64,000 nucleotides of DNA, from the NCBI GenBank assembly GCA_911728435.2, contig OU452203.1:13351651-13415650 (forward strand), written 5' to 3'. Origin of the DNA: Apoderus coryli (lineage: Eukaryota > Arthropoda > Insecta > Coleoptera > Attelabidae). Below, in pieces: positions 35,418 to 47,340 of this stretch (position 1 is the first letter of the stretch; each line of letters begins with the position of its first letter). The translations under genes and the position numbers were made by a program. The notes under the pieces were generated by a model that searched no databases, was not told the DNA's origin, and saw only the letters and a list, made by a program, of their open reading frames with translations.

Positions 35418-36824
35418 TCAAACGTTTGAGAAAAGAAGTCAAACGTTTGAGATAAAATGCCCTTGAATTTAAGGTGCCTACTTGTCATGGATGTTACGAA
35501 GATTTGAAGACCAGCATGAATTTTGGAATTGCTAATTGTAAAAGCTTCCATTTTGAGTAAATTTGGATTATAAAGAATTCCTTTACTTTAATTACTATTA
35601 AACTGAAGCCGTAGGTTAATTTTGTTTGAACATAATTTTATTTTATATTTACCTCCAATTTTTTTTTAAGAATTTTCAGATGTCGTTTTGTAAGAATAAT
35701 TTGTTTTAGCTTACGTACAAATTTGTCATTTTTGTTTATGTTCGTTTTATAAATAAATGTCAATTAGTTTTTTATTTATTAATGTAACAGCATGAATAAT
35801 CTACAAGAATGTTAAAATTTCATTACGTATTTCTTTGTAAAGGCTGATCGCATGCATTGGATCAGGAGGTTTTTACAAAAATCGAATACGTCATAGTCAC
35901 TACAATGACAGTCTAAGAACACACATTCTTCTTCATAGGTCTGCGATGCTCTTCTTGTACTACTATATAAGGTGGTCCCTTAAATTCTGTATCTGTGAAA
36001 AATTGAACATAACATCTGGGCGTTTTGAAGGGCAATTGCTGTGTCGATCTTTCCTGATCAAATGTGTATTCCATTCTAGGACAACGTTATTTAATTCCTC
36101 CTAAAATCAGAGTGTTCATTAACGATATGCGAAGATTTAAGAGGATAATTCCTCAGCTCTTTTTATGGAAAAAAGTTTATATAAACTTAGTCTTTCCAAG
36201 ATACAGGGCTTTCAAATTAAAGAAAAAAAAAACGCTTTTTTAAAAGATCTCGAATATTTCAGCCAATTTTCTTGAAATTTGGCAGCGTCATATGTAGCAG
36301 TTAACCATAACTAGATATCATTTTTATGTCCAGTGGCGTCAGGGTACTTTTTTTCAAAAGAGAAAACGCACACCACTGAATTTTTTTGATGTTTTATTTT
36401 TATTCAAATTTAACATATAAAAATAAAACATTTTTATCCCTTGAATTATTTATCTTGTAGTTATTGAGAAAAAAAATCACTAGATTACTTAATGTTTTAT
36501 GTGATCTAGGAGCATGTAGGAATAATGTTATTTTAAATTAAAAAAAAAAACTAAGCAAGATACGAACAATAATTTAAGACACAAAAATATTGTATTTTTA
36601 TTTACTTTTTCCAAAATAAAAACAATAATTCGACAAAATTCAATGGCGTATACTAAACTCACTTGAATACTACCCATAAAACAAAATTGCAATATTGACT
36701 TATCTACAATGTTACCAGTGAAGAGCCCATCATCTCTTAACTGTGAAAACAAATTCATCCAGTATTGACCACAATGTTTTGACTTATTATCTCAAACGTT
36801 TGACTTTTTATCTCAAACGTTTGA
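35418..36824. mobile_element. Candidate non-autonomous element with paired palindromes at both ends
   Basis: The 12-bp palindrome TCAAACGTTTGA occurs at 35418-35429 and 35439-35450, and again at 36792-36803 and 36813-36824. Each pair has a 21-bp period. The sequences around the pairs are inverted relative to each other (GATAAAA...TTTTTATC), as in terminal inverted repeats. No coding sequence lies inside the 1.4 kb. Duplicated subterminal palindromes resemble transposase binding sites, but the family is unknown to me. Confidence 0.55.
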
Positions 36825-38760
36825 CTATGTTAAGTTAATAATTTTATTGATTTCAATACATTTCCATCCTAAATTTGTATATACATTTTTTACAAAGTGT
36901 GTTTGAATTGTATGTTGTAAGATGGAACCTTGTTTCCGAACCATGTCTGGCATGTGATTGCAGTATATAATATGCGAATATTTTATAGAACAGACGCCTT
37001 TGATTTATTAATCGACCGATTTTTGTTTTAAATTAACCCATCATTCAAAGTTTGTCATAGAGCTTGTAAAACAACCTGTATAGAACCATATCAGAAATCA
37101 TCTTCTTTCAAATAGAAGTTAAATTAATCTCATTGTATAATAATTTAACATTGGTAATAGTAATTTCAAGATGGTAGTAAAGTTAGTAGTAATCATAATT
37201 ATAGTGTAAAAATACGTGTAAAAACGACAAGGCAATAACCAGAAGCATTTCTATAGTACAAAACATCATAAAACATAAAATAATAAAAATAAAGTTTAAA
37301 ATAGCAAAGTCGAGCAGAATGTATATAACGTAAGCTGCCAAGCATGAAGATACGTGCATTAGTCAGTCGATTGGTTGTTTAGTTCTTACTTGGTAATTAA
37401 CATTGACCTTATTGCCTCGCAAAGGCCGGACTTTCGCAAAAATATAACGAGGAGAACCCGTAATAAACGAATCGTAGAGCTGGTTTTTCAACAGCACCAC
37501 AACTAAACACAACTTCGACCTAGCAGTGGAGTGGGCAGTAGAATATTATTATTATGTATGAGAGGGTTAGAGGAGCGGGGGAGAGGTGGTAGTCCTACTA
37601 TAATAACGCAACAGATTTAGAATGGAGCCAAAGGTAAAGGTTGTTCCCATGGAAGAGTGATTTTAGATTCATTTAATACAAAATCAGAAATGAATGATAG
37701 GTCCAATAGGGGCATAAAAATGTTTTGGTGAAGAGTTGAGGATAGTGTGTTACAAAATAATTCGATATATTAAATAATTGATTACATCCCTAGAATTTCG
37801 CATTTCTAAATCTACGTTGACCCCAGAAATGAAATAAACGCACAATCTACTGCATGATAATTTAAACAATGTGTATATAGGTACTATAATTATATTATAA
37901 TCAAAACATATATGAAAGCAAAAGAAAACAGTAAAGATCAAAGATAATGCATGATCAATAGGTCAAAGCGAGAGAACACTAAGTAGTAAATGAAGGGACA
38001 GACGTGGATAGGGAATTTTACCCCTCATTTATTTTGTCTTTATCACTCAATTTTCTGTACATCTAAAAACGCTTGAAGAGGCAATGCCGGACTTAGCATC
38101 TTTGTTTCACACATTAATGTATTGCTGCAGTAATACCTACTGTGCTAGACAGAATTGTCCATCTCCAACTGTTATTAATGTGTTTAAGTTTAATGTTGAT
38201 AGAAGCAAATGGAATGGGTACTCATATAATAAATACTTTGAAAATCAAATACATGATTACATACCTGCGATGAATGAATATGCAATTTATAGCAATACAA
38301 TAAATAATCAACTCACATAAATAGTAAACATAAATTTTTAAATTAAAAAAAAACTTTGTAAAACTCATAAAAATGTGTTCAGTTAACTGTTAGCTGATCA
38401 GTTTCTGTTTAATATAAAAATCGGAATGTGGTAGTAGATAACAATAATTAAAAGTGGCAACTCGCATAGGGTCGAGAGGCAGTGCCTCCCGCTTAAAATG
38501 ATTTCATTACGGCCAGTATGGATGTTTTTATTGACGTTGATCTACTCTCCTTCTGCGTTCGCCGACGAACAAGCCGCGAGCAGGGCATTGTTGCCTCATT
38601 GGATAGCGAGCATTAAATGGGCAATGATTTACATGACAGTTATTTTTATAATTTAAAACAAATCATCATGTGCGTAGGTATAATAGGTATACAATCTGTG
38701 CGCCATTTTTTAACAGTAAAAAAATCTTAATTGGTTAAAAAGTGTTGAAATTCTTCAACT
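36825..38760. other. No recognisable gene
   Basis: AT-rich DNA. A 78-codon plus frame at 38084-38320 has no motif. A short GC-richer patch at 38460-38620 is unassigned. Confidence 0.4.
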
Positions 38761-38968
38761 ACTGATGTTGATTTTGTATATTGATGAACCGAGTTTGTCA
38801 CGTAATGCAATAAGAAATTTTCAAAATAACCATTTATGGTGTGATGAAAATCCGCAAGAAATAGTTAAAGATCAATTTCAACATCAGTTCTCGTTGAACG
38901 TTTGGATTGGAATTGTGGGTGACTGCTTAATTGGACCCGTATTTGTACCAGGAAGATTGACGGGCTAA
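38761..38968 (+). pseudogene. Tc1/mariner-type transposase fragment, first catalytic region
   Basis: An open frame reads YIDEPSLSRNAIRNFQNNHL, WCDENPQEIV, QHQFSLNVWIGIVGDCLIG and PVFVPGRLTG. The family form is FTDEATFTRxGIFNxxNxH-W-ADENPH followed by NVWAGIVGDxLIGP and LPGRLTG. The first catalytic Asp-Glu is intact. Everything else is missing, so this is a fragment of about 69 codons. Confidence 0.8.
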
Positions 38969-40396
38969 TTTACATTTAAACATAAATACTTATATAAGGA
39001 TATTTTGTGGAGCGGACGTTTTTGATTTATAAATTAAAAAAAATTCAGAGCACCATTAACCCTTGAGAATGTTTCGTCAATATTTAAAAAATTCTACCTC
39101 AACGTTTTTTTTTTTTCTGGACACCTCATTTTTGGGCCTGCCAAGATCAAAGTAAATAGGCCACAAAAAATAATAACATCTTCCAATTCACGGGAACTGC
39201 GCTTTCCCAAGCACGTTCTAATCCACGTTGTAGTCTAAAACTCGCAACAAATTCTCAATATCTAACTACACAACAGTAGGTGTGGCAGACTTCTTGGAAC
39301 TTAGAGAATCTCATAGAGTCTTGGTTTGCCAAGTAGTCGAAATAGTTTCAGTTCCTGGCCTAACTAGAAGTTAAGTAGTAGCATTTTGTTCTTAAAAACT
39401 CAGATAATGTTGAATTGAATGCTGAGATCCACAATGTTTTCGATAGAATGATTCCTTTTGATTTTGTTCATAATAACAGCATGTTGATTCTCTCGAACTC
39501 CGTAGGGTCTATAATTATCAACTATTTCTCTTTAAGCTCCTTTTTTGCCTTGTAATTTCTACTTCTACTCCGAAAATTATCTTTGAAAGTCTCACGATTG
39601 AACACAAACTGTATTGGCTCAAATTGAAGGTTGTTTGGTCGTTAAGATAAACAATTCCATTGGAATGAATTCTATTTCTTATATACTCCATCTTCCATCC
39701 TGCTAAAAGTTGAAGAATTTTAGCATAGCAGCGCCAAAGACGAAAGAGAAGAAGTATTATAGGCATCGCCCGCACCGTAGGTACATATCTACCTACAATA
39801 CCTAGGTAGGTATATACCTATTATAATACGATGCAAAACCGATAATTCAGATTACACTGCAGGAGGAATACATTTATCTTGTATATAACATGCGAGAAAT
39901 TTCATATGACCTTCAGCATTCAGCCTCTGCAGCTGCTCTAATGTTGCCATATTTAACTGCTTTTTCAATACAATCATATTGATCAAAGCTTTTCTTAATT
40001 TACTTTTGTAGAAGTGCAATGTTCATTTGACATCATCCACTTCAAGAACTATTATTACATATTTTACACAGAAAATTTCCACTAAGCCTTAACTCAGAGC
40101 AACTTTTAGTCTGGGTTTAATAAAATAAAATATACGGTGTGCTATTTAAGAAAAACATAATTTTGGTTCGGCCCTGTATTTAGGACTCACCGTGTATATC
40201 AAAACTATTTTTGAAATGTGTAGCTTAACACTGCTTATAACTTTTTTCTGTCACTATGATATCAAAGGCTTAATTCCACTAATTTTACACCCTGTACCTA
40301 TATGAATGAAACTATCAAGCCAAAGGAAAAATAACGTATTGTGCTCCCAAAATTTAATATAATGTAGGTATTTACAAAGTAGGGATAGGTAGTACA
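38969..40396. other. No recognisable gene
   Basis: AT-rich DNA. An 85-codon minus frame at 39518-39775 has no motif. Opposed TAGGTA-rich runs at 39778-39830 form a weak foldback. On the minus strand an ATTAAA at about 40357 could serve as poly(A) signal for the EMC7-like gene. Confidence 0.4.
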
Positions 40397-40942
40397 TTAA
40401 CTTGAAAACTTCACTTCATTTTCTTCAACATCTTCAATCTTTTTCATATGATTCTTCCCAAAAAAATATCCTCGGTAATTCAGGATGGCAAACAAAATAC
40501 AAAACACAATAATATACATCAAAGAATCAGCCACCATTTTCCTTAAAATCGCAAAAAACCCAAACTTTTGTTGCCCATATATCCTAAGAGGGTAAACTCT
40601 TCGCACTGGATTCGTTAAATATTCCTGTTGTTCTGTCAAAGTTTTTGCAGTTATTGTACCGTCGTGCTCAATATCAACGCTGATTTTTTCAAACAGAAAG
40701 TTGGGATGAAAAAATCCTAATAAATATTCGCCTGGTGGTAAATTGTAGAGTGTAAAAGTTCCTTTACGAGTATCGATGCGATCAAACAAAATTTTATCGT
40801 TTAATTTGATCATTATTGGTCCAAAATCATCCGATGGGTAAATGAATATTCCAGAAATTGAATATGTCTTTCGTTCAGATACTATCTCAGCATAAAGAAT
40901 ACATAAACACATTGAGAAAATTATTGTTCTTAACACAAACAT
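40397..40942 (-). CDS. EMC7-like protein (ER membrane protein complex subunit 7), single exon
   Basis: The 181-residue product looks like a short relative of EMC7, a subunit of the ER membrane protein complex that inserts tail-anchored and polytopic proteins. Residues 1-20 form a signal peptide. Residues 26-110 fit the lumenal beta-sandwich (DUF2012/carboxypeptidase-regulatory-like fold), with GTFTLYNLPPGEYLLGF, HPNFLFEKISVDI and DGTITAK (family: G-F-x-x-x-x-x-PPG-x-Y, F-x-F-x-x-V-x-V-D-I). A PVRRVYPLRI segment at 112-121 matches the conserved pre-membrane YPL. One transmembrane helix lies at 139-157, with a short charged cytosolic tail. Human EMC7 is about 242 residues; the conserved W-x-x-x-DFLMNPM region and the long tail are absent or altered here. 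The ATG at 40942 is the only sensible start, and the frame is intact without introns. It may be a diverged EMC7 paralogue or a retrocopy; no poly(A) tract is seen at its 3' end. Confidence 0.75.
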   Translation of the reverse strand: MFVLRTIIFSMCLCILYAEIVSERKTYSISGIFIYPSDDFGPIMIKLNDKILFDRIDTRKGTFTLYNLPPGEYLLGFFHPNFLFEKISVDIEHDGTITAKTLTEQQEYLTNPVRRVYPLRIYGQQKFGFFAILRKMVADSLMYIIVFCILFAILNYRGYFFGKNHMKKIEDVEENEVKFSS

Positions 40943-41389
40943 TATTACCGTGGATTGATTGTCAATTTATTGACATCTGTCTTTTTGACAATTACTTAAC
41001 GGGCATTTTCCTTCTACAAACTCATATTATATGATATGATCCATGATCACCTCGCTTGCCTGTGTATATAAAATAATCAAAAAGTGTCAAAATTAATTTA
41101 AGCGTTTCATTGGCTATAGACGTTATCCTTCAACACGAGTTATCAGCAATTACCACTCACGGTCCTTTGATTGACAGTTAAGAGAGTTTTGGTTTGGTTA
41201 TGTTTGGTTTTCTTTCCTAGTCAAAGTGTTGGATAGTTGTGCATTCCAAGCGTTTGGCCATTGTGTCAAGACAAAAACTACAAATGCGAACTAAAAGAAT
41301 ACCACTTTCAGACAGATTACCTTTCAGACCTGTGTGTGTGTATGTATTCTTCCACGATAGCGCCTAAACGCGTTAACTAATTGAGCTAA
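40943..41389. other. Upstream region of the EMC7-like gene
   Basis: About 150 bp between the ATG and 41090 hold no clear TATA box on the minus strand. No other gene is visible. Confidence 0.3.
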
Positions 41390-41660
41390 ATTTTGGTGAA
41401 TGAGTTTGGGGCAGTCATAGGATGAAGCCAATAGATTTTGGTTGAAATCGCTTAAGCCCTGTGATAGGGGTGGACACAACCACTAAATTTTCGTATATCA
41501 GTAGGGGTCGAGTGATACATCATTTTAAAGCATTTTTTTATCTGTTTTACAGCGATAGGTCAATTTTGATATTTCCCTCCATAATTCTCGATATGGAGGG
41601 AAATATCAAAATTGACCTATCCTAGAACTGCCCCAAACTAATTCACCTTAAAAATGTCAC
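41390..41660. repeat. Nested inverted repeat with a perfect 29-bp hairpin
   Basis: Positions 41554-41582 and 41593-41621 are perfect reverse complements around a 10-nt loop (key sequence GGTCAATTTTGATATTTCCC). An outer imperfect pair, GAGTTTGGGGCAGTCATAGG near 41401 and CCTAGAACTGCCCCAAACTA near 41621, extends the fold to about 270 bp. This has the form of a foldback MITE. No coding sequence lies inside. Confidence 0.85.
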
Positions 41661-42020
41661 CAGTGAGTTAGTTGGAAAGTATATATATGTATAACAAAAA
41701 TAATGAAAATAATACAATTATAATAGTAATTATTATTAAAATTCTGTTTCGTTACGCAGGTCATATATTTTTGATTATATTATAACTTGTCGGGAAAGTT
41801 TTGGGGTGACACATCCGATTTTTTTACGTTACCATAATGTGTTTGCGCTAACGTGTTTGATACATATTAAGGCTGATTAACAATTTTGACAATTTGAGGT
41901 TCCTTTTATATAAAATGCGAGTTGGGTGACCGGTAGGTGATCAGGTCATCTCAGCCCAACTGATCTGAGTTTGTAAAAGGATAACGCCTTATAAAACATT
42001 TTTTCTGAAATCATAAGGTA

Positions 42021-42124
42021 CAAAATATTGACATTCTAGGAGCGTTTTGACACGTCAAAACCTGTTAGTCCAGTATTTTAAGTTGTTACCTGGCAAACAG
42101 AAGAGTACGGGAAACACTTTCCTT
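42021..42124 (+). repeat. Solo end fragment related to the Tigger-like element at 31.9 kb
   Basis: It shares GGAGCG-TTTTGAC, CCAGTATTTTAAGTTGTT and TACGGGAAACACTTTCC with 31861-31962 in the same order. No transposase accompanies it. Confidence 0.65.
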
Positions 42125-42189
42125 TTCCTTCTCTTTTAGGAGGTATGTCTCAATGTTGACAATAAAGTTGTACACTAGTAACACTAAAG

Positions 42190-42720
42190 CTGCGTTCTTA
42201 AAGCTTGGTAATGTCGCCAGCGACAAGCTTTCGACTAATTGCTAGAAATTATCTAATTTTCCTTATCCTCCTTCTCTGTCGCTGGTAACTGCTGCTATAG
42301 TTGAAATATTTCAACTACAACAACTGTCGCTATGTTTATTTACATACAGAAAAAAGTTGTACAAGATTTTGTTTATTTTAAAAATTGTGGAATAGCTTCA
42401 GAGCAAGAAAAATTTCTTATCGGGATCACACATCCAACAGTGCTTGGCGAGTGGACATACCTTCTAATAAGTCTCTTATGCTTATTATCAGAAGCACGAA
42501 GCACGTCTATGTTTTTCCAAAAATAGACTATTAGAAATCTCTATTTACACGACGCGTACGACGTATCAAAACAATTAATGAAAACCAAAAAGTTAGGTTA
42601 TGTATTATAATGCAACTTAATTCAACTGAATTATCGCCAGCGACAGTAGTTGCGTAACTTGCTGTCGCTAAAATCATCTTTATTTGAATATTGCTGACGA
42701 CAGTGGAAAGCTCTGAGAAT
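42190..42720. repeat. Region with repeated GTCGCTGG/CCAGCGAC motifs
   Basis: The octamer occurs on both strands at about 42213 (inside TGTCGCCAGCGACA), 42278, 42640 and, in part, at 42663. Its function is unknown. The region flanks the minisatellite and may belong to one repeat unit. Confidence 0.4.
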
Positions 42721-42825
42721 ATGGCTTAAGATTCCAAAATGTAACCTGTTGTTTTTAGATGTCGGTTTAAAAATGCACCTTGTTAGGCATCGAACGTTAA
42801 AAACTATTTTAGTAAATTTTTCATG

Positions 42826-43231
42826 CCCAATCAGAAGCGAATGTGATTTAATTTTTGGCATAACGTTGCCTAGAAGCGAATGTCGCTTGCGATTTATTTT
42901 TTGGCATAACGTTGCGTAGAAGCGAAGTTGCTTGTGATTTATTTTGTTTGGTATAACGTTGCTTGTGATTTTTTTTTTGGCAAACGTTGCCTAGAAGCGA
43001 ATGTCACATGTGAGGATTTTTTTGGCAAACATTGCCTAGTAGCAAACGTTGCTTGTGATTTTTTTTGGCAAACGGTGCCTAGAAGCAAACGTTGCTTGTG
43101 ATTTTTTTTTTGCAAACGTTGCCTAGAAGCGAACGTCATATGTGAGGATTTTTTTGCAAACGTTGCTTGTGATTTTTTTGGCAAACGTTGCCCAGAAGCG
43201 AACGTTGCTTGTCATTTTGTTTTTTTTTTAT
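42826..43231. repeat. Minisatellite of about 40-50 bp units
   Basis: Units follow the pattern GGCAAACGTTGCCTAGAAGCGA then ACGTTGCTTGTGATTTTTTT, with about nine variable copies. A minus-strand frame of 81 codons across it is repeat-encoded (PKKSQATFA-like repeats) and not a gene. AACGTT palindromes recur in every unit. Confidence 0.85.
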
Positions 43232-44211
43232 CAAACTTGGTCTACCATATAGAGGTGAACATTACTTGGTTGTTTTTGTTTTATTGGCGCTGACTATAAG
43301 TGAACGTCGCTTATAATATTAATTTCATTACGTTGTTTTAACGAATAAGCCTATTTTTATAAGAGTGAAGTTATGTCCAAGTTGTACTATTCGATGATCT
43401 ACAACTTGTTTATTTTAACACACTTCCTATAATAGTTAATGTGCTATTAGTTATATTTCAATTATTATGTCATATAACGCAAGATTCCTAAACAGTGAAG
43501 GCACTGCACTTTCTGTATAGTTTTTGTTGATGTTAACACTCTCTAAATATGTCATCGACTGAGATTTTAAAAAAGATTGAATGTGCAAGTTACAATTTGG
43601 ATGCCGAAAGAGAAGTGATATTTTAGTTAGATACTTATGTTCTTAGAGAATAGTTCAATATAGAAAAAGCTGTTGTATTAAACGAATTAAAATCAATTAT
43701 TTGCATTAATATCTGGTTTTATTTGAATTTACTGTTATTATCCTTACAGACATTTTTTTCCCGAAAGCTGTACGACCAATGATTTCGGAGATACAGCCGG
43801 TCGATAGCCGATGAATAACCACTTTTAAAAACTAAATATAATTGTATTGTATTCCAAAACACTTTAAAATTAAAATACATTAACTTACTATCATATTCGC
43901 TAATTTATAATAACGTAACTTAATCATATTCGTACTACATCATAAGGTTACAAGGTTATAGTAACAAAAAAAAAAAACGATTTTTATGTCTTCAAATTAG
44001 GTAGACATACGGTTTCAATAACATTGCGACTGCATTTTTTTTATTATTTTATTTTCTTTTAGGTTCGTTCCCAGACCGGTACATTAAAAATAAAACCAGT
44101 GTAGTCCCATTTCGTTGCTCAATTTAGGAATAAATTCTGCGATATTCTATTTATTTCAATTTTCGCCTGAGTTGAAGAGAATTGAATTTTTACTGGACAT
44201 TTCCACGGTTA
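43232..44211. other. No recognisable gene
   Basis: AT-rich DNA without motifs. Confidence 0.4.
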
Positions 44212-44640
44212 ATACTGGGTGACCGTCAAGGTATCAAAAATAATTATAGCATACAAATAATTTTGATCAAAATGGTTCTTAGTTGTTCTCGAAATATATG
44301 CTTTATTTTATTAAAAAATGTAAAGACAATGCAATAATTATTGAAGCTGCTTGCGAAAGGCATAACTCAATCCTCCGTCGTGTCGGAGCCTTCATTTCCT
44401 GTTGTATCTATGGTTCTCCATATTATTGTAATCTCAGAACACGTTGCAAAAATCTTGTGTATAACTTCCTAGTAAGCTTCCATATTAAGTGTCTTCACAT
44501 ATTCCCACATTTTGAAGTTGACATCTGGAGATCGTAGTTGTCAAGCAATCTATTCATTTGGATGCTGCTCATTCACGCACTTCTTCCTTAATAGGGCCAG
44601 CACCGTCAAGACATCATGTTAAACGTACATGGTCCTTTTG
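44212..44640 (-). pseudogene. Heavily decayed Tc1/mariner-type transposase relic
   Basis: On the minus strand, CLDGAGPIKEEVRE (family: QDGAPxHxxxxVRE) is followed by RSPDVNFKMWEYVKTL (family: RSPDLTPLDFFLWGYLK). TACTGGGTGACCGTCAAGG at about 44214 may be the terminal repeat at the 3' side. Stops are frequent. The order and spacing fit the second and third catalytic regions, but the call rests on two short blocks. Confidence 0.45.
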
Positions 44641-44938
44641 ATTTGAAAGAAATGTAGTTGAGGTAGGTCTTTCGCTGTTCAAATTTTTGTTAACGAAATT
44701 TGGTCCCATAACGTTTTTATTATTACTACAAATCTTTCCTTTTGTACCCAAAAATATGTTCGTTGCTGCAATTGTTCATTGAAAAGGGTTCTTGAAAAGA
44801 GTATCCAGATGATTGCACCACCGTTCACAAAGAAGCAGTTATTTTATCGGCTAGTAATGAGATGGATGCAGTTCGGTTTCTCAGAAATTTCCAACATTTA
44901 CGAAGATCTTATACTAGCACGAAATACTGAATGATAAC

Positions 44939-45034
44939 AAAATGTTTCTGGCGACATCTAGTGTGAGCAGGCAGTTTGCCCGGTGAAACAGAGTTCACTA
45001 ACGCAGGCTGAACGAGAAGCAACAATTCCGTACA
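44939..45034. repeat. Dispersed repeat of about 95 bp (pair with 63143-63236)
   Basis: Both copies read ATGTTT-TGGCGACATCTAG, TGTGAGCAGGCA, GCCCGGTGAAACA, AGTTCAC and ACGAGAAG. They are in the same orientation. Confidence 0.75.
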
Positions 45035-46689
45035 ATTGCAAATTCCCAACATAGCTTAAAGTCTGATTACATTATGTAACAAGCAATTCTTAAATGTTAA
45101 TACATTATTTATGACGAAGATCGGTGAACATGGACTTCGAGTCTAATTTTTACAATATTTTCTTCACGTTACTGCGTGAAAAAATACAGTATCAGACGCA
45201 GACGAGTGCTGTAAATCATCAGGGGAGGTATTACCATTACAACAAGTTGAAGACTACGTTATCTATGACAATAACAAGAAAACTAATAAAAAATCTTATT
45301 CATTTTTTCATATTTCCCAAATACTGTCAAATGTAGGCATGCCCTTTCGACATTTTATAATTCAATGTAATTATTTGACTTATTACTTGCGTGAGTTTTT
45401 AAAATACCTCACGCTGTTTGTTTATGGCTGCTATTAACTGTTCAGAAGTAGTTGAATAACTAGTGCATATTATATATAAATGAAAAGTAGTAGAAAAATA
45501 ATTTTAATCGACGACACTGTTCCTAAAAAATTCTTGGTCCAGAACCGGTTAGTCCACATTGACCAGATTATTATGACATTGAAAGTGTTTCGCCAAAATC
45601 GACAACTTTAAAATAAAAAATAAAGAAAAACAACAAACGAAATATACGAATAACATGCACAGAAACAAAAAACGACTAAACATTAGCATTTTGCGATAAT
45701 TAAAGTTAATAACATAAAATGATTTCAGCAGGTAATATGGTGGACTTAGCAGCAATGAGAAATAAACAACAAAAGAAAGTCACATTAATGGTAGCTATCT
45801 GAATTTTAAGATGTAATAATAATAATAAAAAATATAGGATAGTAGCCGCTGGTTGGCAATGAAATCAAGAGTGGGTATATTAAAAAAATAATAAGACAAA
45901 ACACGAAACGAAAAAATCAACATTTTTATTCTCTTTACATAGCGTATCATGACCTACCTTAACTCGAGATACAACTACTATGTACTTATTTTTATTATAA
46001 TTAAGTATTTATTATAATAACGTGTACGTAGTTAAATGTAAATAAAAATATTTTTTATGTATTAATTTAATTATTATTAATAATTGCAATAAAAACAAGT
46101 CATTCAGTAGATAATAATTTTAAATATAGGTATTAAATGAAATGAGAAGTGGTACCTACCTATTATTAATCCCATAATAAAACTGGTCTTCAAAAGGGGT
46201 AAAATATATCTAAATCACTCTTCAAATACCAATAACCTTAATAAATATGTTACATTTAAAATTAAGCTTATAATGCACTTCGCATCAAAATTAACGCACC
46301 AATAAAATTTGGCACAATTTCAAAGTTAATTTTCTCGAAAATTGCTGAATCGATTTGGACATTTTTTCTTTTAAAGTGTAGTTGAAATCTTTGGCAATGA
46401 CTCTGTGAAACAATTTTTCATTGAGATCGAAGTTTGCGGCATATTTTAGAAGAAACCAGTTTGGTGCCTCATTTTTGTCGCATCCTGTGGGACTCGTCGT
46501 CTACACCAATTGATGTCAATCTGAATAAAAACATAGTCCCATCTTTTCTGAACATTTTGTTTTTTATTCACATGTTTATCTCTATTGTTAAATTAAATAC
46601 ATAGTTTAAAGGTAAAAGTATTTATTTGACATTATTTGAGAAAAAGATTCAAAAGTTAATAACGCGAAAACAAAATTATTGAAAATTAA
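45035..46689. other. No recognisable gene
   Basis: AT-rich DNA with short frames lacking motifs. Confidence 0.4.
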
Positions 46690-47340
46690 CCCATATTTCT
46701 ACATCCTCCAAAGACGCAAATGTTCTATGGGATTGCGATCTGGACTGCGTAGAGGCCACTATTCTCGCAGTGTGTGGTCTGACGTTGTCCTACCTTACAC
46801 TAGTACAAAGTTATCCCTAATGTACCCAGCGAAAGGGATCACATGGTCTGACAAAATTTCCGTGACGTACGTTGCAGTATTTAAAGGTTCTCCACGCAAA
46901 GACAACATCCATTGAATAACTCGGTTTAGCGAATATTACACTGCGAGTAACGTTCATTTGGTTCATTGCTGTAGAGACAAAACTCGCTTTTAATCTTCAG
47001 CCGACCAGTTTACATGTTCCCTGGCAAATTGAAGTCTTGCTCGGATATGGTCTGCATTTAACCTTGCTGGAATTCTGAACCTTAAATTCGTTTCTGCAAG
47101 ACCTCTCCTTACAGTTGACATACTTAACTAGGTATTGTGAGTAGTATTTAATTGTACCCGTAGTTGTCTTCAGATCACAAAACGTTGCCTCAAAGCATTA
47201 AGTTGCAAAAATAAGTCATGGATAGCCATTGTTCTTCGAGTTCTTCCTTGTCCACGGCACCTGTTGTGGTCATTGGTTTCTTCAAATCGAGACACCAACT
47301 GCAAGAAAGAGTGGCGAACGAGCCTGAGTTAGAGACAATA
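46690..47340 (-). pseudogene. Tc1-like transposase relic
   Basis: On the minus strand: RRTMAIHDLFLQLNALRQRF and STVRRGLAETNLRFRIPARL (second HTH and linker), RARLQFAREHVNWSAED (family: RLxWAREHxNWTxEDW), RVIQWMLSLRG, SDHVIPFAGYIRDNFVLV (family: HVxPFAxFIGDNFIFMQDN), and PLRSPDRNPIEHLRLW (family: PAQSPDLNPIEHLWD). The SPD-x-NPIEH block carries the third catalytic acid. Stops and deletions remove the first DE block. Confidence 0.75.

Noticed and set aside
40397..40942. Retrocopy signature of the EMC7-like gene
   Set aside because: Absence of introns alone is not proof; no poly(A) tract or flanking duplication was visible, so I left the origin open.
42939..43184. Minus-strand frame with lysine-rich repeats
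   Set aside because: Produced by the minisatellite; the peptide repeats follow the DNA unit and have no start context or motif.
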